A stretch of 42,608 bases of DNA from a virus: positions 1 through 42,608 of IMG/VR virus record IMGVR_UViG_3300050821_001772. One strand, given 5' to 3'. Shown in pieces: positions 1-7,494 of this stretch. The notes below the pieces were generated by a model. It worked only from the letters and a program-made list of their open reading frames with translations. It ran no database searches and was not told the DNA's origin. The number at the start of each line of letters is the position of its first letter. Positions within the stretch are counted from its first letter, which is position 1. Position numbers and translations under genes: made by a program.

Positions 1-412
1 CGTCGGTGAGGTAGCCTTGGCCGCCCACCTGATTCGCGTTGTCGTAAATGATGGTCTCGCCGACGACGTTGTAAATTTCAGCGACGACGATCTTGTTTGC
101 GGGGTAGGTCGGCGCGACGGGGCTCGCGTTCTCGGTGCCGGTCGTCACGGCGAGCGTGCCGCCCGAGTCGAGCGTCACGATGTCGATACGCGGGTGGGAT
201 ACCGGCGCGGTGATCGTGCCGGTGCTGCCGCCCGCATAGACCACCTTGGTCGTCCCGATAAAGTACGTGCCGCCCTCGACGTACACAGTCATGCCCGGGG
301 TGCCTTGCTGGTGCGCCAAGAGGTCGCCGGCGCGGATCGCGTCATCGCGCAGCAGGTTCATCGCCGCTGCGGTCGCGTTGGTGTTTGCTACGAATACTGA
401 GGATCGTGCCAT
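1..412 (-). CDS. Tail fibre/distal tail protein, N-terminal part (gene continues at the right end of the window)
   Basis: An ATG at 412 opens a frame that runs off the left edge without a stop. The 137 visible codons begin MARSSVFVANTNATAAAMNL and have the look of a virion adaptor or fibre protein: a short helix followed by beta-rich segments (GGTYFIGTTKVVYAGGSTGT) and the motif VVAEIYNVVGETIIYD, which in phage tail proteins usually precedes a D-V-R turn. Overlapping the CGTC shared by both window ends joins this frame to the frame at 42605-42261, giving GYLTD-VRALITNP and a 251-residue protein. The preceding gene stops only 3 bases upstream, and a TATAAT overlaps that stop. Placement after the hub gene fits a distal tail component. 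The exact role is inferred from position. Confidence 0.75.
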   Translation of the reverse strand, partial: MARSSVFVANTNATAAAMNLLRDDAIRAGDLLAHQQGTPGMTVYVEGGTYFIGTTKVVYAGGSTGTITAPVSHPRIDIVTLDSGGTLAVTTGTENASPVAPTYPANKIVVAEIYNVVGETIIYDNANQVGGQGYLTD

Positions 413-414
413 AA

Positions 415-420
415 ATTATA
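415..420 (-). promoter_or_regulatory. TATAAT box 2 nt before a start codon
   Basis: A perfect TATAAT on the minus strand overlaps the TAA stop of the 416-994 gene and ends two bases before the ATG at 412. It belongs to a series of such boxes at gene starts. Here the distance is too short for a normal start at the ATG, so this copy may be only an AT-rich translation leader. Confidence 0.3.
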
Positions 421-994
421 TGTTAGCGATAGTAATATCCACCTCGCAGGTGGTGTCGTTGCCGCTCGACTTCGTGTAGGCGCTGCCGAAGAGGACGTGG
501 TTAACCATCTGGCCGCTTCCGAGCGACGTGTCGGTCGGGCCGCCCACGAAGGTGCCGAACTCGTGGTAGGTGCCGTTGGCGAGCGATGCGTCGGTGAAAT
601 AAAACTGCAGCACGGCGTCGCTGCCGGCCCCGTTGTTGACGGCGTTGCTGATCGAGGCGCGCGCGACCGGCGTCGTCAGGGCGACGTCCGAGGTCGTCGG
701 TGTGGTGCTGCCGGTGCCGATCTCGCCCCATTGCGGACCGAGCGGGTAGGCGAAGGAGCTCACGAGGCCGCTCACGAACCACTGGCGCAGTATGTCGATG
801 CCGCAGTTGGCAGAGTCGACGACCGTGTTCTTGCTGCGGCTCTCGAGCTTGCCGCCGTAGAATATCTTTTGCGCCTCGTCGTGCCTTCCCGCGGCGTGGA
901 GCTCGCGCATCCGGTCTACGGTTCCGGCGGGGTAGCTGCGGACGGTGACGATGCCGACGATTCCCATTGTTTCTTTTTCGGCGACGTTTTCCAT
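416..994 (-). CDS. Tail/fibre structural protein
   Basis: This 192-residue protein starts MENVAEKETMGIVGIVTVRS. The first ~70 residues look helical and charged (RMRELHAAGRHDEAQKIFYG). The rest is rich in G, S, T and V with WGEIGTGSTTPTTSDVALTTP and ends in KSSGNDTTCEVDITIAN. Such 'GtGtT.ps..dtaL..p' followed by 'ksn.n.l.vtw.i.i' patterns are common in phage minor tail and fibre proteins. It lies between the hub-like gene and the terminal tail gene, so a distal tail or adhesin role is likely. A perfect TATAAT sits 6 bases before the ATG and there is no Shine-Dalgarno site. No enzymatic motif is visible. Confidence 0.7.
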   Translation of the reverse strand: MENVAEKETMGIVGIVTVRSYPAGTVDRMRELHAAGRHDEAQKIFYGGKLESRSKNTVVDSANCGIDILRQWFVSGLVSSFAYPLGPQWGEIGTGSTTPTTSDVALTTPVARASISNAVNNGAGSDAVLQFYFTDASLANGTYHEFGTFVGGPTDTSLGSGQMVNHVLFGSAYTKSSGNDTTCEVDITIANI

Positions 995-1000
995 GTTGAA

Positions 1001-1006
1001 ATTATA
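1001..1006 (-). promoter_or_regulatory. TATAAT box 6 nt upstream of ATG (candidate leaderless promoter)
   Basis: On the minus strand TATAAT is followed by TTCAAC and then the ATG of the 416-994 gene. A -10 box this close would place the transcription start at or next to the A of the ATG. No good -35 is seen at the usual distance. Confidence 0.5.
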
Positions 1007-1018
1007 GCATCGCTCCGG

Positions 1019-2539
1019 CTACTGCCAGATAGCAAATCCCCAGTTTGAGGGGCTGGTCGTGCTCGCCCACTTGAACGGGTTGTGCGTCGCGCCGCTCGCC
1101 GACGCTGCGTCGTGGATCGTGAGCTGCTCCTCGCCGGCGAACTGGAAGGCCTCGATGATCGTGCTCGAGTCGACGGGGTTGTTGTTGCTCGCCTGCGCCT
1201 CGAGGCCTTTTATCATGTCGACGAACGTCACGGAGTCCGAGCCGATCGCCTCGACTTGGTAGGTGAGCGCGGTCTTGGTGAAGGGCGTCGCTTCGATGCG
1301 CTTAATGATCAAAGGGTAGGAGCTCACGCCGAAGAGCGTGCTGTTGAGCAGGATCGTCTGCCCGATCCGCAGCCCGGGCGTCGTGGTCGTGAACTTCACG
1401 TCGTATACGGGGTGGCCGTAGAGGAGGATGTTTGCGTCCGCTACCGCCTGCGCCTCTTGCACGGTCGTTATCTGGCTGTCGGTGATCGCGGCCTCTCGCG
1501 TGCCGTAGTCCGCCACGCTGGTGTCATTGCGCTTGAACGCGACGATCGGCACCTGCGCCACGCCCTCTACCTTCAGCGTCTGGCCGGCCGTCGGCGGCGA
1601 GGGGAATATGAGGAACGGGCCGGCGGTGTTGTACATAACCTGATAGTCGGCGGGGTTGTTCTGCAAGTCGATGCCGATCGAGTTGCCGACGCCGTTGAGA
1701 AAGACGCTCATCGTGCTGTAGTCGTAGCGGTATTGCAGCGGAAAAATGAAGCGCACGCCGTCGGTCAGGTAGACGTCCTTCGGGCTGTACTCGGGAGGGT
1801 TCGCGCCGGCAACGGGCGAGTCGACGAACTGCTGCGCGGTCGTGCCGCCAATGACGTATATCGCGTTCTGCATGTTGGTGATGCTCACGTCGATGTCGAG
1901 CGATCCCCACCACAGGCCGGCGCCCGTGTCGTCGATCGTGATCGGCGCGGGGTCGTATTCGCTGCTGCCGTCCTCGGTCGCGGCAAAGAAAAAGTGCACC
2001 GCCTTGTTGGAGTCAACGTACCAGTCCCAGCTTATCTGCTGCGCGAGACTCTGGATGCATTGCGAGAGGAGCTCGTAGTTGAAGCTGATCGAAGAGACGA
2101 GGAAGCCGCCGCGCTGCACGTAGCTCGTGACGTCGAAGCCCCCGGGTCCGTAGGTGTTGACGAGGTCGGCGAGGATGTCGGCCGGATCCATCTGCGAGTA
2201 GCTCGTTTTCACGAGCTTGCTGTCGAGCAGGAAGCCGTAGTCGGTGACGGTGATCTGCGCCTGCAGGAGCACGCCACCCTGCTGCTTGCGCACGGTCTTT
2301 TCCACCTCGGTCACGGTGCCACCGAAAATGACGCCGCTCGAGTCCGCGATCGTTATCACGTCGCCGAAGGAGGGGAGTGCGGTCGCCCAGTGCGTGCTGA
2401 GTATCTGAAAAGTGAAGGTGCCGCGCTCCTTGGTGATCACGCTGATAACGTCGACGGAGTTCCAGTCGACGATGTTGGTGATGTCGGTCGGGCTCCCTGC
2501 TCCGACCGCCGTCCACTGGATGTTCACGACGCTTGTCAT
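1019..2539 (-). CDS. Tail hub / baseplate-type protein downstream of the tape measure
   Basis: This 506-residue protein is encoded directly after the tape measure, where siphoviruses carry their Dit/Tal hub proteins. The N-terminal ~100 residues are beta-rich (NIVDWNSVDVISVITKERG, then FGDVITIADSSGVIFGGTV), like the hub domain of gp27/Tal proteins that reads 'G+...v.D..G..if.G.v'. The middle part has LADLVNTYGPGG and SLAQQISWDWYVD, which also fits the gp27-like fold. Toward the C-terminus TPGLRIGQTILLNSTLFGV and YPLIIKRIEATPF match the last hub beta domain. No lysozyme or peptidase motif is seen. I am confident of a tail hub role, less so of a precise family. It starts five bases after the tape measure stop. 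Confidence 0.75.
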   Translation of the reverse strand: MTSVVNIQWTAVGAGSPTDITNIVDWNSVDVISVITKERGTFTFQILSTHWATALPSFGDVITIADSSGVIFGGTVTEVEKTVRKQQGGVLLQAQITVTDYGFLLDSKLVKTSYSQMDPADILADLVNTYGPGGFDVTSYVQRGGFLVSSISFNYELLSQCIQSLAQQISWDWYVDSNKAVHFFFAATEDGSSEYDPAPITIDDTGAGLWWGSLDIDVSITNMQNAIYVIGGTTAQQFVDSPVAGANPPEYSPKDVYLTDGVRFIFPLQYRYDYSTMSVFLNGVGNSIGIDLQNNPADYQVMYNTAGPFLIFPSPPTAGQTLKVEGVAQVPIVAFKRNDTSVADYGTREAAITDSQITTVQEAQAVADANILLYGHPVYDVKFTTTTPGLRIGQTILLNSTLFGVSSYPLIIKRIEATPFTKTALTYQVEAIGSDSVTFVDMIKGLEAQASNNNPVDSSTIIEAFQFAGEEQLTIHDAASASGATHNPFKWASTTSPSNWGFAIWQ

Positions 2540-2543
2540 ACGG

Positions 2544-4574
2544 CTAAATCATGGCCGTGAGGCGGATGTTGCGCTGCACCTGCTTGACGAGCATGTCTCC
2601 GAGCTGGCGCGCTGCGTCTTGGCTGAGGAAGGTTCCGGTGATGTTCACGACGATGTTGCCGCCGCCACCTTGCGTTCCGCCGCCGGCGAGCGTGCTGCCG
2701 CCGTTGAATGCGGAGAGCGGAATGATCGCCTCGGGACCGGCTTCGCCCACGAGCGCGAGCGTCGGGCTGCTCACGATGCCGCCCGCTGCGAGGCCCGGGA
2801 TGTTGCCGAGCAAGCTCGTGAGGAGTCCGCCACCCGGGAGTATCGAGCCCGCTGCGCCTGCGAGTCCGCTCACCGCGCCGGATACGATGCCGGAGGGAAT
2901 CTCTTTGACGAGGCCTATCAGCTTTTGTATGGCGTCGAGGATCGGCTGGAAGTATTTAAGCGCGCCTTGGATCGCGGTGTTGACCGCGCTCGGGAGCTCG
3001 CTCAGCCAGTCGGTGAAGGGCTTCGCCCACGTCACGAGCTCGTCGAACACTGGCTTTACCTTTTCTATGAGGTCGCTCACCAGCGTCGCCCATGCTGCGA
3101 CGAGGAGGAGCACCGCAGCTGCGACGGCTGCGATCGCCACGGCAATAATCACGAGCGCGGCGAGGAGGACGCCGCCTATAATTTCCGCGCCCAGCTGGAG
3201 GTATGGCATCAAAGGCTGCAGCTGCGTCCAGAGCTCGCGCAGCGCGGGCATGACGATCGTATTCCAAATGTTCCCGAGCTCCGTCCAGAGCGTGTTGAGG
3301 AACTCGAAGGCTCCCGTCTTTTCGCCCCAGTAGTCGAGGAACTGCTTGACCTGCGGCCAGTACACAATGAGTGCGGCGACGGCTGCGGCGATCGCGAGTA
3401 TCACGGCTGCCATAAGCAGCAGCGATCCGCCGGTCATCGTGGTCACCTCTGCGTCTATGATGCCGAGGTATTGCCCGACCACGAGGAGGTCGGGGCCGAG
3501 GATTTTGAGCGCGATGCTCCAGAGGGCGTAGCCGATCAAGGCGTCGCCGAGGAGCTTCACCATCTCGCCCATCACGGCGCTGAACTCGAGGAATTGCTCG
3601 GTGAGTGCGGGGTTCTGCTGCACCCACGCGGTCGTCGCGAGCACGATCGCGTCGAGCTGCGTCGAGTACTGCGTGAGGGTCGGCAGCACGGTGCCGCCGA
3701 TCGTACCCTGCAGGCCTTGCCAGTCGGCCCCGAGCTTGAGCGTGGCTGTGTCGTATGCGTTGGTCGTTCCCGCTGCGCCTTGGTATGCGGCCTCGAGCGG
3801 TGCGAGCTCGAGCTTCAGCTGCGCGATCTTGACGGTCGCGGCTTCTATGCTCGCGCGCGCCTTGTCGTGCGCCGCGGCGACCTCTACGGTCGTGCCGTTC
3901 CATTTCGTGAGGTCAGCCTGCGCCGTCTGGATCGCGGCCTGCTGCGATTGTATCTGCGCCTGCAGGGAGGCGATCTTGTCGGGCGTGCCGGCCGCTGCGC
4001 TCACCGCGCCGGTCACCGCGCCGATAATGTCCGATCCGAAGGTGTTGGCGAAGTAGCCGAGCATCAAGTATCTAAAAGTGCTCATGAATCCGCCGCCGAA
4101 TGCGTTGCCGCCGGCTTCTCCGTCCGTCTCCATTTCGCTGCCGATCAAGGGGCCGAACTCCGCTTCCCATGCCTCTGCGCTCATCGTGCCGAGCTGTCCG
4201 ATCGCAGCTTCCATCGCCACGCCCTGTTCCTGCAGCGTTGCGAGCATCTCGGCACCGGCTGCGTCCATCGGACCGTAGAGATTTTCGGCGAGGGTGTTGC
4301 CTGCCTCCTCGGTCGTTTCGCCCATCGCAGCGACGGCATCCGTCGTGCTCTCGGCCATCGAGTCCATCGACCCCATCCAGCTCTGCGCTGCCTCGAAGGA
4401 GGCGTCGACGAGGTCTTGCAGCTGCGCGTCCGTCTGCTCGAAGCTGTCGGCGATCGCCGCGGCTGCTTCGGCCACCGTGTCGCCCATTTCCGAGGCGGTG
4501 CTCGCGACCTCGTTGAGCGTGCTGCTCGCGTCGTCGATCGCGGTTATATTTATTGTGAGGTCGTTCTCATCCAT
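2544..4574 (-). CDS. Tape measure protein
   Basis: This 676-residue protein follows the frameshifted tail chaperone, the standard position for a tape measure. The N-terminal ~300 residues are alanine-rich and coiled-coil-like (for example LQAQIQSQQAAIQTAQADL). Several hydrophobic segments follow in the middle (LLLMAAVILAIAAAVAALIVYW; VLLAALVIIAVAIAAVAAAVLLLVA), and a glycine-rich C-terminus ends in RNIRLTAMI. At roughly 1.5 angstrom per residue the tail would be near 100 nm. The frame is open from a GTG at 4592, but ATG 4574 (MDENDLTIN) is preferred because TACAAT lies exactly 6 bases upstream and the chaperone extension stops at 4579. Its role is to fix tail length and assist DNA ejection. 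Confidence 0.92.
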   Translation of the reverse strand: MDENDLTINITAIDDASSTLNEVASTASEMGDTVAEAAAAIADSFEQTDAQLQDLVDASFEAAQSWMGSMDSMAESTTDAVAAMGETTEEAGNTLAENLYGPMDAAGAEMLATLQEQGVAMEAAIGQLGTMSAEAWEAEFGPLIGSEMETDGEAGGNAFGGGFMSTFRYLMLGYFANTFGSDIIGAVTGAVSAAAGTPDKIASLQAQIQSQQAAIQTAQADLTKWNGTTVEVAAAHDKARASIEAATVKIAQLKLELAPLEAAYQGAAGTTNAYDTATLKLGADWQGLQGTIGGTVLPTLTQYSTQLDAIVLATTAWVQQNPALTEQFLEFSAVMGEMVKLLGDALIGYALWSIALKILGPDLLVVGQYLGIIDAEVTTMTGGSLLLMAAVILAIAAAVAALIVYWPQVKQFLDYWGEKTGAFEFLNTLWTELGNIWNTIVMPALRELWTQLQPLMPYLQLGAEIIGGVLLAALVIIAVAIAAVAAAVLLLVAAWATLVSDLIEKVKPVFDELVTWAKPFTDWLSELPSAVNTAIQGALKYFQPILDAIQKLIGLVKEIPSGIVSGAVSGLAGAAGSILPGGGLLTSLLGNIPGLAAGGIVSSPTLALVGEAGPEAIIPLSAFNGGSTLAGGGTQGGGGNIVVNITGTFLSQDAARQLGDMLVKQVQRNIRLTAMI

Positions 4575-4578
4575 AACT

Positions 4579-5126
4579 TTATTGTACAGCACCGCTGCGC
4601 TTGCGCGCGACGTTGCCCTCAGCTGTCAGCATCGCCGCGAGGTGCTCGACGAAGAACGTCGGCTGCTCGAGGTACTGCTGGTACGTCCACTTCATCTCGC
4701 GGCACAGGAGTGCCACGCGCATGTCGATCGTTAGGTTGCTGCCGTCTCCGAGTTCGTAGAGGACGGCGAAGGCGTATCTTGCGTCCTCTTTTTCGCTAAA
4801 AAAAGTCGGGGTGCCGCTTTTTGCAGGTCGGCGACGAGCTGCTGCGCTTCGTCGCTCGGCATGTCATCGAACGCCGCCGCGCCTGCGGATCCGTCGATCG
4901 TCTTAAGGCCTGCCCTCACTCGAGCTCGCTGGTACGCGATGAGGTTCTCGGCCGGCACCTTGGGCTTGGCTACCGCCTGCCCCGGGTGATCCGGCGTATC
5001 TACGAGGATGCCGCTAACCATCACCTTCTCGAGCGTGTCCGCCTCTTGCGAGGTGAAGTAGGTGTACGCGACCACCTTGTGCTCTCCGCTGTCGAACTCT
5101 ACCGTTGCCCTGTTTTCGTTTGCCAT
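4579..5126 (-). CDS. Tail assembly chaperone, -1 frameshift fusion product (gpGT-like)
   Basis: Reading the upstream chaperone to codon 110 and slipping -1 at T TTT TTA (4803-4797) opens a 72-codon extension. It begins SEKEDARYAFAVLYELGDGS and ends ARKRSGAVQ at a TAA at 4581-4579, giving a 182-residue fusion. The extension has no start codon of its own near the overlap and lies immediately before the tape measure, exactly as in lambda G/GT. The conserved-looking CREMKWTYQQYLEQP segment ('...ls..G+t...l...') fits the T domain of tail chaperones. These proteins coat the tape measure during tail assembly and are not in the virion. Confidence 0.88.
4581..4586 (-). promoter_or_regulatory. TACAAT box 6 nt upstream of the tape measure ATG
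   Basis: Minus strand: TACAAT, AAAGTT, then ATG at 4574. The box overlaps the end of the frameshifted chaperone frame. The spacing equals that at 1001-1006, 17630-17635 and 38355-38360, consistent with a leaderless start. Confidence 0.45.
4731..5126 (-). CDS. Tail assembly chaperone, short form (gpG-like)
   Basis: This 131-residue protein lies between the major tail protein and the tape measure. Its start, MANENRATVEFDSGEHKVVA, is the usual beta-rich opening of tail chaperones. The middle is helical, and the C-terminus after the slippery site is low-complexity (KKRTQDTPSPSSTNSETAAT), typical of the non-frameshifted tail. The leader has AAGGA six bases before the ATG, one of the few plausible Shine-Dalgarno sites in the late region. 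The short and long forms are expected in a fixed ratio set by the heptamer at 4797-4803. Confidence 0.88.
   Translation of the reverse strand: MANENRATVEFDSGEHKVVAYTYFTSQEADTLEKVMVSGILVDTPDHPGQAVAKPKVPAENLIAYQRARVRAGLKTIDGSAGAAAFDDMPSDEAQQLVADLQKAAPRLFLAKKRTQDTPSPSSTNSETAAT
4797..4803 (-). other. Programmed -1 ribosomal frameshift heptamer T TTT TTA
   Basis: In the zero frame the codons are CGA CTT TTT TTA GCG, so the heptamer fits the X XXY YYZ rule exactly. The zero frame ends 22 codons downstream, and the -1 frame stays open for 72 codons up to the tape measure gene. I saw no obvious strong stem-loop just downstream. Confidence 0.85.
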
Positions 5127-5148
5127 GGTAATTCCTTACTTGATAATT

Positions 5149-6333
5149 TTAATAAACGCTGGTGTTGGTGTTGATGAGTCCTGCGTCGCAGAGCTCGCTG
5201 TCGCTGAGGGAGAAGAAGCAGTCGAACTTGACCGTCTGCATCGTGATGTTCTTGCCGGCGTCGAACTTGCGGGCGACCTCGGAGAGCTTCGCCTTGGCGA
5301 CGTTGAGGAAGAACGTCGGGTGCGACACCGCGCCGATGAGGACGCTCGTGTTGGCGAAGGCGACGTGGAAGGCCTTGTACAGGTCTCCGAGCAGGTACGT
5401 GTCGATCATCGTGCGGTCGGTGTAGTAGAGCTCGAAGCTGCCGCTGAGACCGAAGGCCTTGTTGAGGCGGTCAATCGGGCTCTGCGTCCCGAACACCTCG
5501 TCGTCCTCGGTGTTTTTCTTGAACGAGAGCGAGAGCTTCTTGATCTGCACTGGTGCCGGCCCGAAGGTGTAGCTCGTTGCGCTGCCGGTCGAGGCTTGCG
5601 AGAGCGTGATAGCGCTTGCCGAGCCGATCGCCGAGATGGTCGTGCCGGCGGGGATGTTGGTGCCCGTCACGGTCATGCCCACCTGCAGGAGAGTGGTCGC
5701 GCTAATCGAGAGGCCAGTGACGGCCGTGGTGCTCGAGCAGGTTCCGGTCGCGGCGAGCGTTCCGTTCGCGCCTGCGAGAGTCGGCGCAATGGCGAAGAGG
5801 CCGTCCTGCGGGCGGAAGCGGTTCTCGCTCACGAACGCGACGGTGTTGGATTGCGCTGTGTTTTTGTTCGCCTTGAACACGGCCTTGTAGGTCGCGTACT
5901 TGTCGAGCTCGAAGTCGATGTCGAGCGTGTCGAGCATGGCGAGCGGGTAGGCGAGTCCGGAGCTCTCGTTCGGTCCGTAGACCGAGAGCGTGAGGCTCGG
6001 GTGCTGCGCGCTTTCCGAGACGCTGAACGCGTGCTGGTCGACGCCGGATTCCACCGTCGTCTTGGTCTCGGTGCCGAAGAGCGCCTTGAGAATGAGACCG
6101 AAGCTCTGGTCGAGCATAATTCCGTCGAGCGTCGCTTCCGAGGTGAACGTCGTGATCTCTTGCCCGACGCCGCCTTCGATAACGCCGCGGGACGTGTCGT
6201 CCTTTGCGAACTTCACCTTGTCGTCGATCGAGAGCGACGACCACGGCATCCAGTATGCCGCAGCGACCGCAGTCGCGCGCGTGCTCTCCTTGCCGATGCC
6301 GATGCTGTACTGCGGGCCAATAAATTTAGTCAT
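5149..6333 (-). CDS. Major tail (tube) protein with Ig-like insertion
   Basis: This 394-residue protein is encoded just before the tail chaperone, the usual place of the major tail protein. Its N-terminus, MTKFIGPQYSIGIGKESTRATA, and later DDKVKFAKDDTSRGVIEGG resemble large tail tube proteins. About residues 185-260 form a separate module rich in T, S, G and A (VGMTVTGTNIPAGTTISAIG, then ITLSQASTGSATSYTFG), a repeat-type Ig-like surface module known from many phage proteins, here inserted between two tube segments. The C-terminus (TMQTVKFDCFFSLSDSEL) is beta-rich. It would form the tail tube with the insert exposed on its surface. Confidence 0.85.
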   Translation of the reverse strand: MTKFIGPQYSIGIGKESTRATAVAAAYWMPWSSLSIDDKVKFAKDDTSRGVIEGGVGQEITTFTSEATLDGIMLDQSFGLILKALFGTETKTTVESGVDQHAFSVSESAQHPSLTLSVYGPNESSGLAYPLAMLDTLDIDFELDKYATYKAVFKANKNTAQSNTVAFVSENRFRPQDGLFAIAPTLAGANGTLAATGTCSSTTAVTGLSISATTLLQVGMTVTGTNIPAGTTISAIGSASAITLSQASTGSATSYTFGPAPVQIKKLSLSFKKNTEDDEVFGTQSPIDRLNKAFGLSGSFELYYTDRTMIDTYLLGDLYKAFHVAFANTSVLIGAVSHPTFFLNVAKAKLSEVARKFDAGKNITMQTVKFDCFFSLSDSELCDAGLINTNTSVY

Positions 6334-6336
6334 AGG

Positions 6337-6519
6337 TTATTTTTTATTTTTTGCTAAATGAGCGTCGAGCTTTTTGCGGGCCTCCTCGAGGGAGGGTGCC
6401 GTGAAGGTCACGCCGTGCGTAGGAAAATGATACTCGTTCTGGTGGATCGGAGCCGCAGCGGGAGCTTGCGCTTCCGGCTTTTTCGGCTCCTGCTGGCTGT
6501 CGTCTTTTTGATCTGCCAT
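6337..6519 (-). CDS. Small hydrophilic protein, unknown
   Basis: This 60-residue protein starts MADQKDDSQQEPKKPEAQAP. It has a charged, proline- and alanine-rich N-terminal half and a helical, lysine-rich end (SLEEARKKLDAHLAKNKK). It sits between the tail terminator-like gene and the major tail protein, stops three bases before the tail protein start, and is preceded by TATAAT ten bases before its ATG. No family is recognised. The coding frame is supported by its tight packing with both neighbours. Confidence 0.65.
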   Translation of the reverse strand: MADQKDDSQQEPKKPEAQAPAAAPIHQNEYHFPTHGVTFTAPSLEEARKKLDAHLAKNKK

Positions 6520-6529
6520 ATGTGAATTT

Positions 6530-6535
6530 ATTATA
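6530..6535 (-). promoter_or_regulatory. TATAAT box 10 nt upstream of ATG
   Basis: Minus strand: TATAAT, AAATTCACAT, then ATG at 6519. The box lies in the 20-base gap after the TAG of the upstream gene. It would give at most a 3-4 base leader. Confidence 0.4.
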
Positions 6536-6539
6536 CACC

Positions 6540-7034
6540 CTAGCGCAATTGCACAAGGGATACGGTTGTGGTTAACGCTGCCTCGATCGACCAGTTCCCG
6601 GGCTGCCTTTTATTCGCCACGAGGCCGTAGTCGACGCGCGTGGGCGTCGCCATGTCCGTCCAGACGTTGTTTGCGACGTCTCGGTTGTGGCGCAGGATGT
6701 TGAGGAGGCTGGTCGTCTTGAGCAGCAGGGTCGCGGGATCGCGGCCTTCGACGATGTCGTAGAGCTGCGCCCATCCGGGCACCTTGGTGACGTCATCGGA
6801 GAAGTCGCTGCGGATGTCGGTTATCACCGTGAACACCAGCTGCATGTCGTGCTGGTCGTTGGCGCTGTCCTCGGGCTTCGCGCCCGTCATGCGCCGGCTG
6901 CAGCAAATCGCCGGCAGCGAGCTCGCCGGTATGCGGATCGGGTCGCCGTAGTAAAAGGCCTTGAACGCGTTCGTGTTCTTGGCGATGAGGTCAAAGTATA
7001 GCTTTATGATTGGGTCGACGAGTTGCTGTGCCAT
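6540..7034 (-). CDS. Tail terminator / tail completion-like protein
   Basis: This 164-residue protein is encoded between a gpS/gp10-like morphogenesis protein and the major tail protein, the slot occupied by the tail terminator in HK97- and lambda-type modules. The sequence (MAQQLVDPIIKLYFDLIAKN, then LQLVFTVITDIRSDFSDDVT-like strands, and WSIEAALTTTVSLVQLR) shows the helix-then-beta-sheet layout of that family. I cannot recognise a family by motif, so the assignment rests on gene order. An alternative is a minor capsid protein. Confidence 0.6.
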   Translation of the reverse strand: MAQQLVDPIIKLYFDLIAKNTNAFKAFYYGDPIRIPASSLPAICCSRRMTGAKPEDSANDQHDMQLVFTVITDIRSDFSDDVTKVPGWAQLYDIVEGRDPATLLLKTTSLLNILRHNRDVANNVWTDMATPTRVDYGLVANKRQPGNWSIEAALTTTVSLVQLR

Positions 7035-7041
7035 AGTGTTT

Positions 7042-7488
7042 TTAAGGGTTCTGCTCGAGGAGCTGCGTCTGGAAGTTTTTGACGATCTGCTCGCGCATAT
7101 TCTCGGTCAATTTTAGCATGGCGCGGCGGGGTATCTTCATGCGCGGGGCGGTGCTCTGGTGATACTTGAAGTACTCTGCGGCGTTGCCGATCGTGAGGCT
7201 GGTCGGATCCACGAGCGACCAGAAGCTCTCGCGCATGAGGCCGGTCGCCTCGAGCAGTCCGGTGCCCGGGTAGGTTTTCTCTTTGCGGATCGCGTACTTC
7301 GGCGAGAGCGGTGCCCACACCTCGTCGATCGCCTCGCCTTCGCTCTCGAATACGTCGTAGCTGAAAACCTCTATCAGGTCCTCGGCGCTCTGCGCGAATG
7401 CCGGCGTCCAGTCGAGTATCGTGGAGCTGATGCCGAGCAAAACTCGGGAGAGTTGAACCTGCCCGTCGATGACGAATTGCAGCTGCAT
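7042..7488 (-). CDS. Virion morphogenesis protein (Phage_tail_S / HK97 gp10-like)
   Basis: This 148-residue protein carries the pattern typical of the Mu/P2 gpS-type morphogenesis family: an amphipathic N-terminal helix, then EVWAPLSPKYAIRKEK followed by LLEATGLMRESFWSLV, i.e. 'W.pLs..Y...K....iL..TG.LR.S'. Later come AEYFKYHQ and IPRRAMLKLTENMREQI, the usual 'Y...Hq...g..IP.R..l.l' ending. It probably acts at the head-tail joint or in tail completion. It follows the connector gene by six bases. Confidence 0.8.
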   Translation of the reverse strand: MQLQFVIDGQVQLSRVLLGISSTILDWTPAFAQSAEDLIEVFSYDVFESEGEAIDEVWAPLSPKYAIRKEKTYPGTGLLEATGLMRESFWSLVDPTSLTIGNAAEYFKYHQSTAPRMKIPRRAMLKLTENMREQIVKNFQTQLLEQNP

Positions 7489-7494
7489 GGCGGT

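Noticed and set aside
2412-4799. Very long plus-strand open frames (also 1082-2560, 5062-6357, 35013-36404 and others)
   Set aside because: They lie exactly opposite well-supported minus-strand genes, are rich in R, H, E and V as expected from reverse reading of GC-biased codons, and show no domains.
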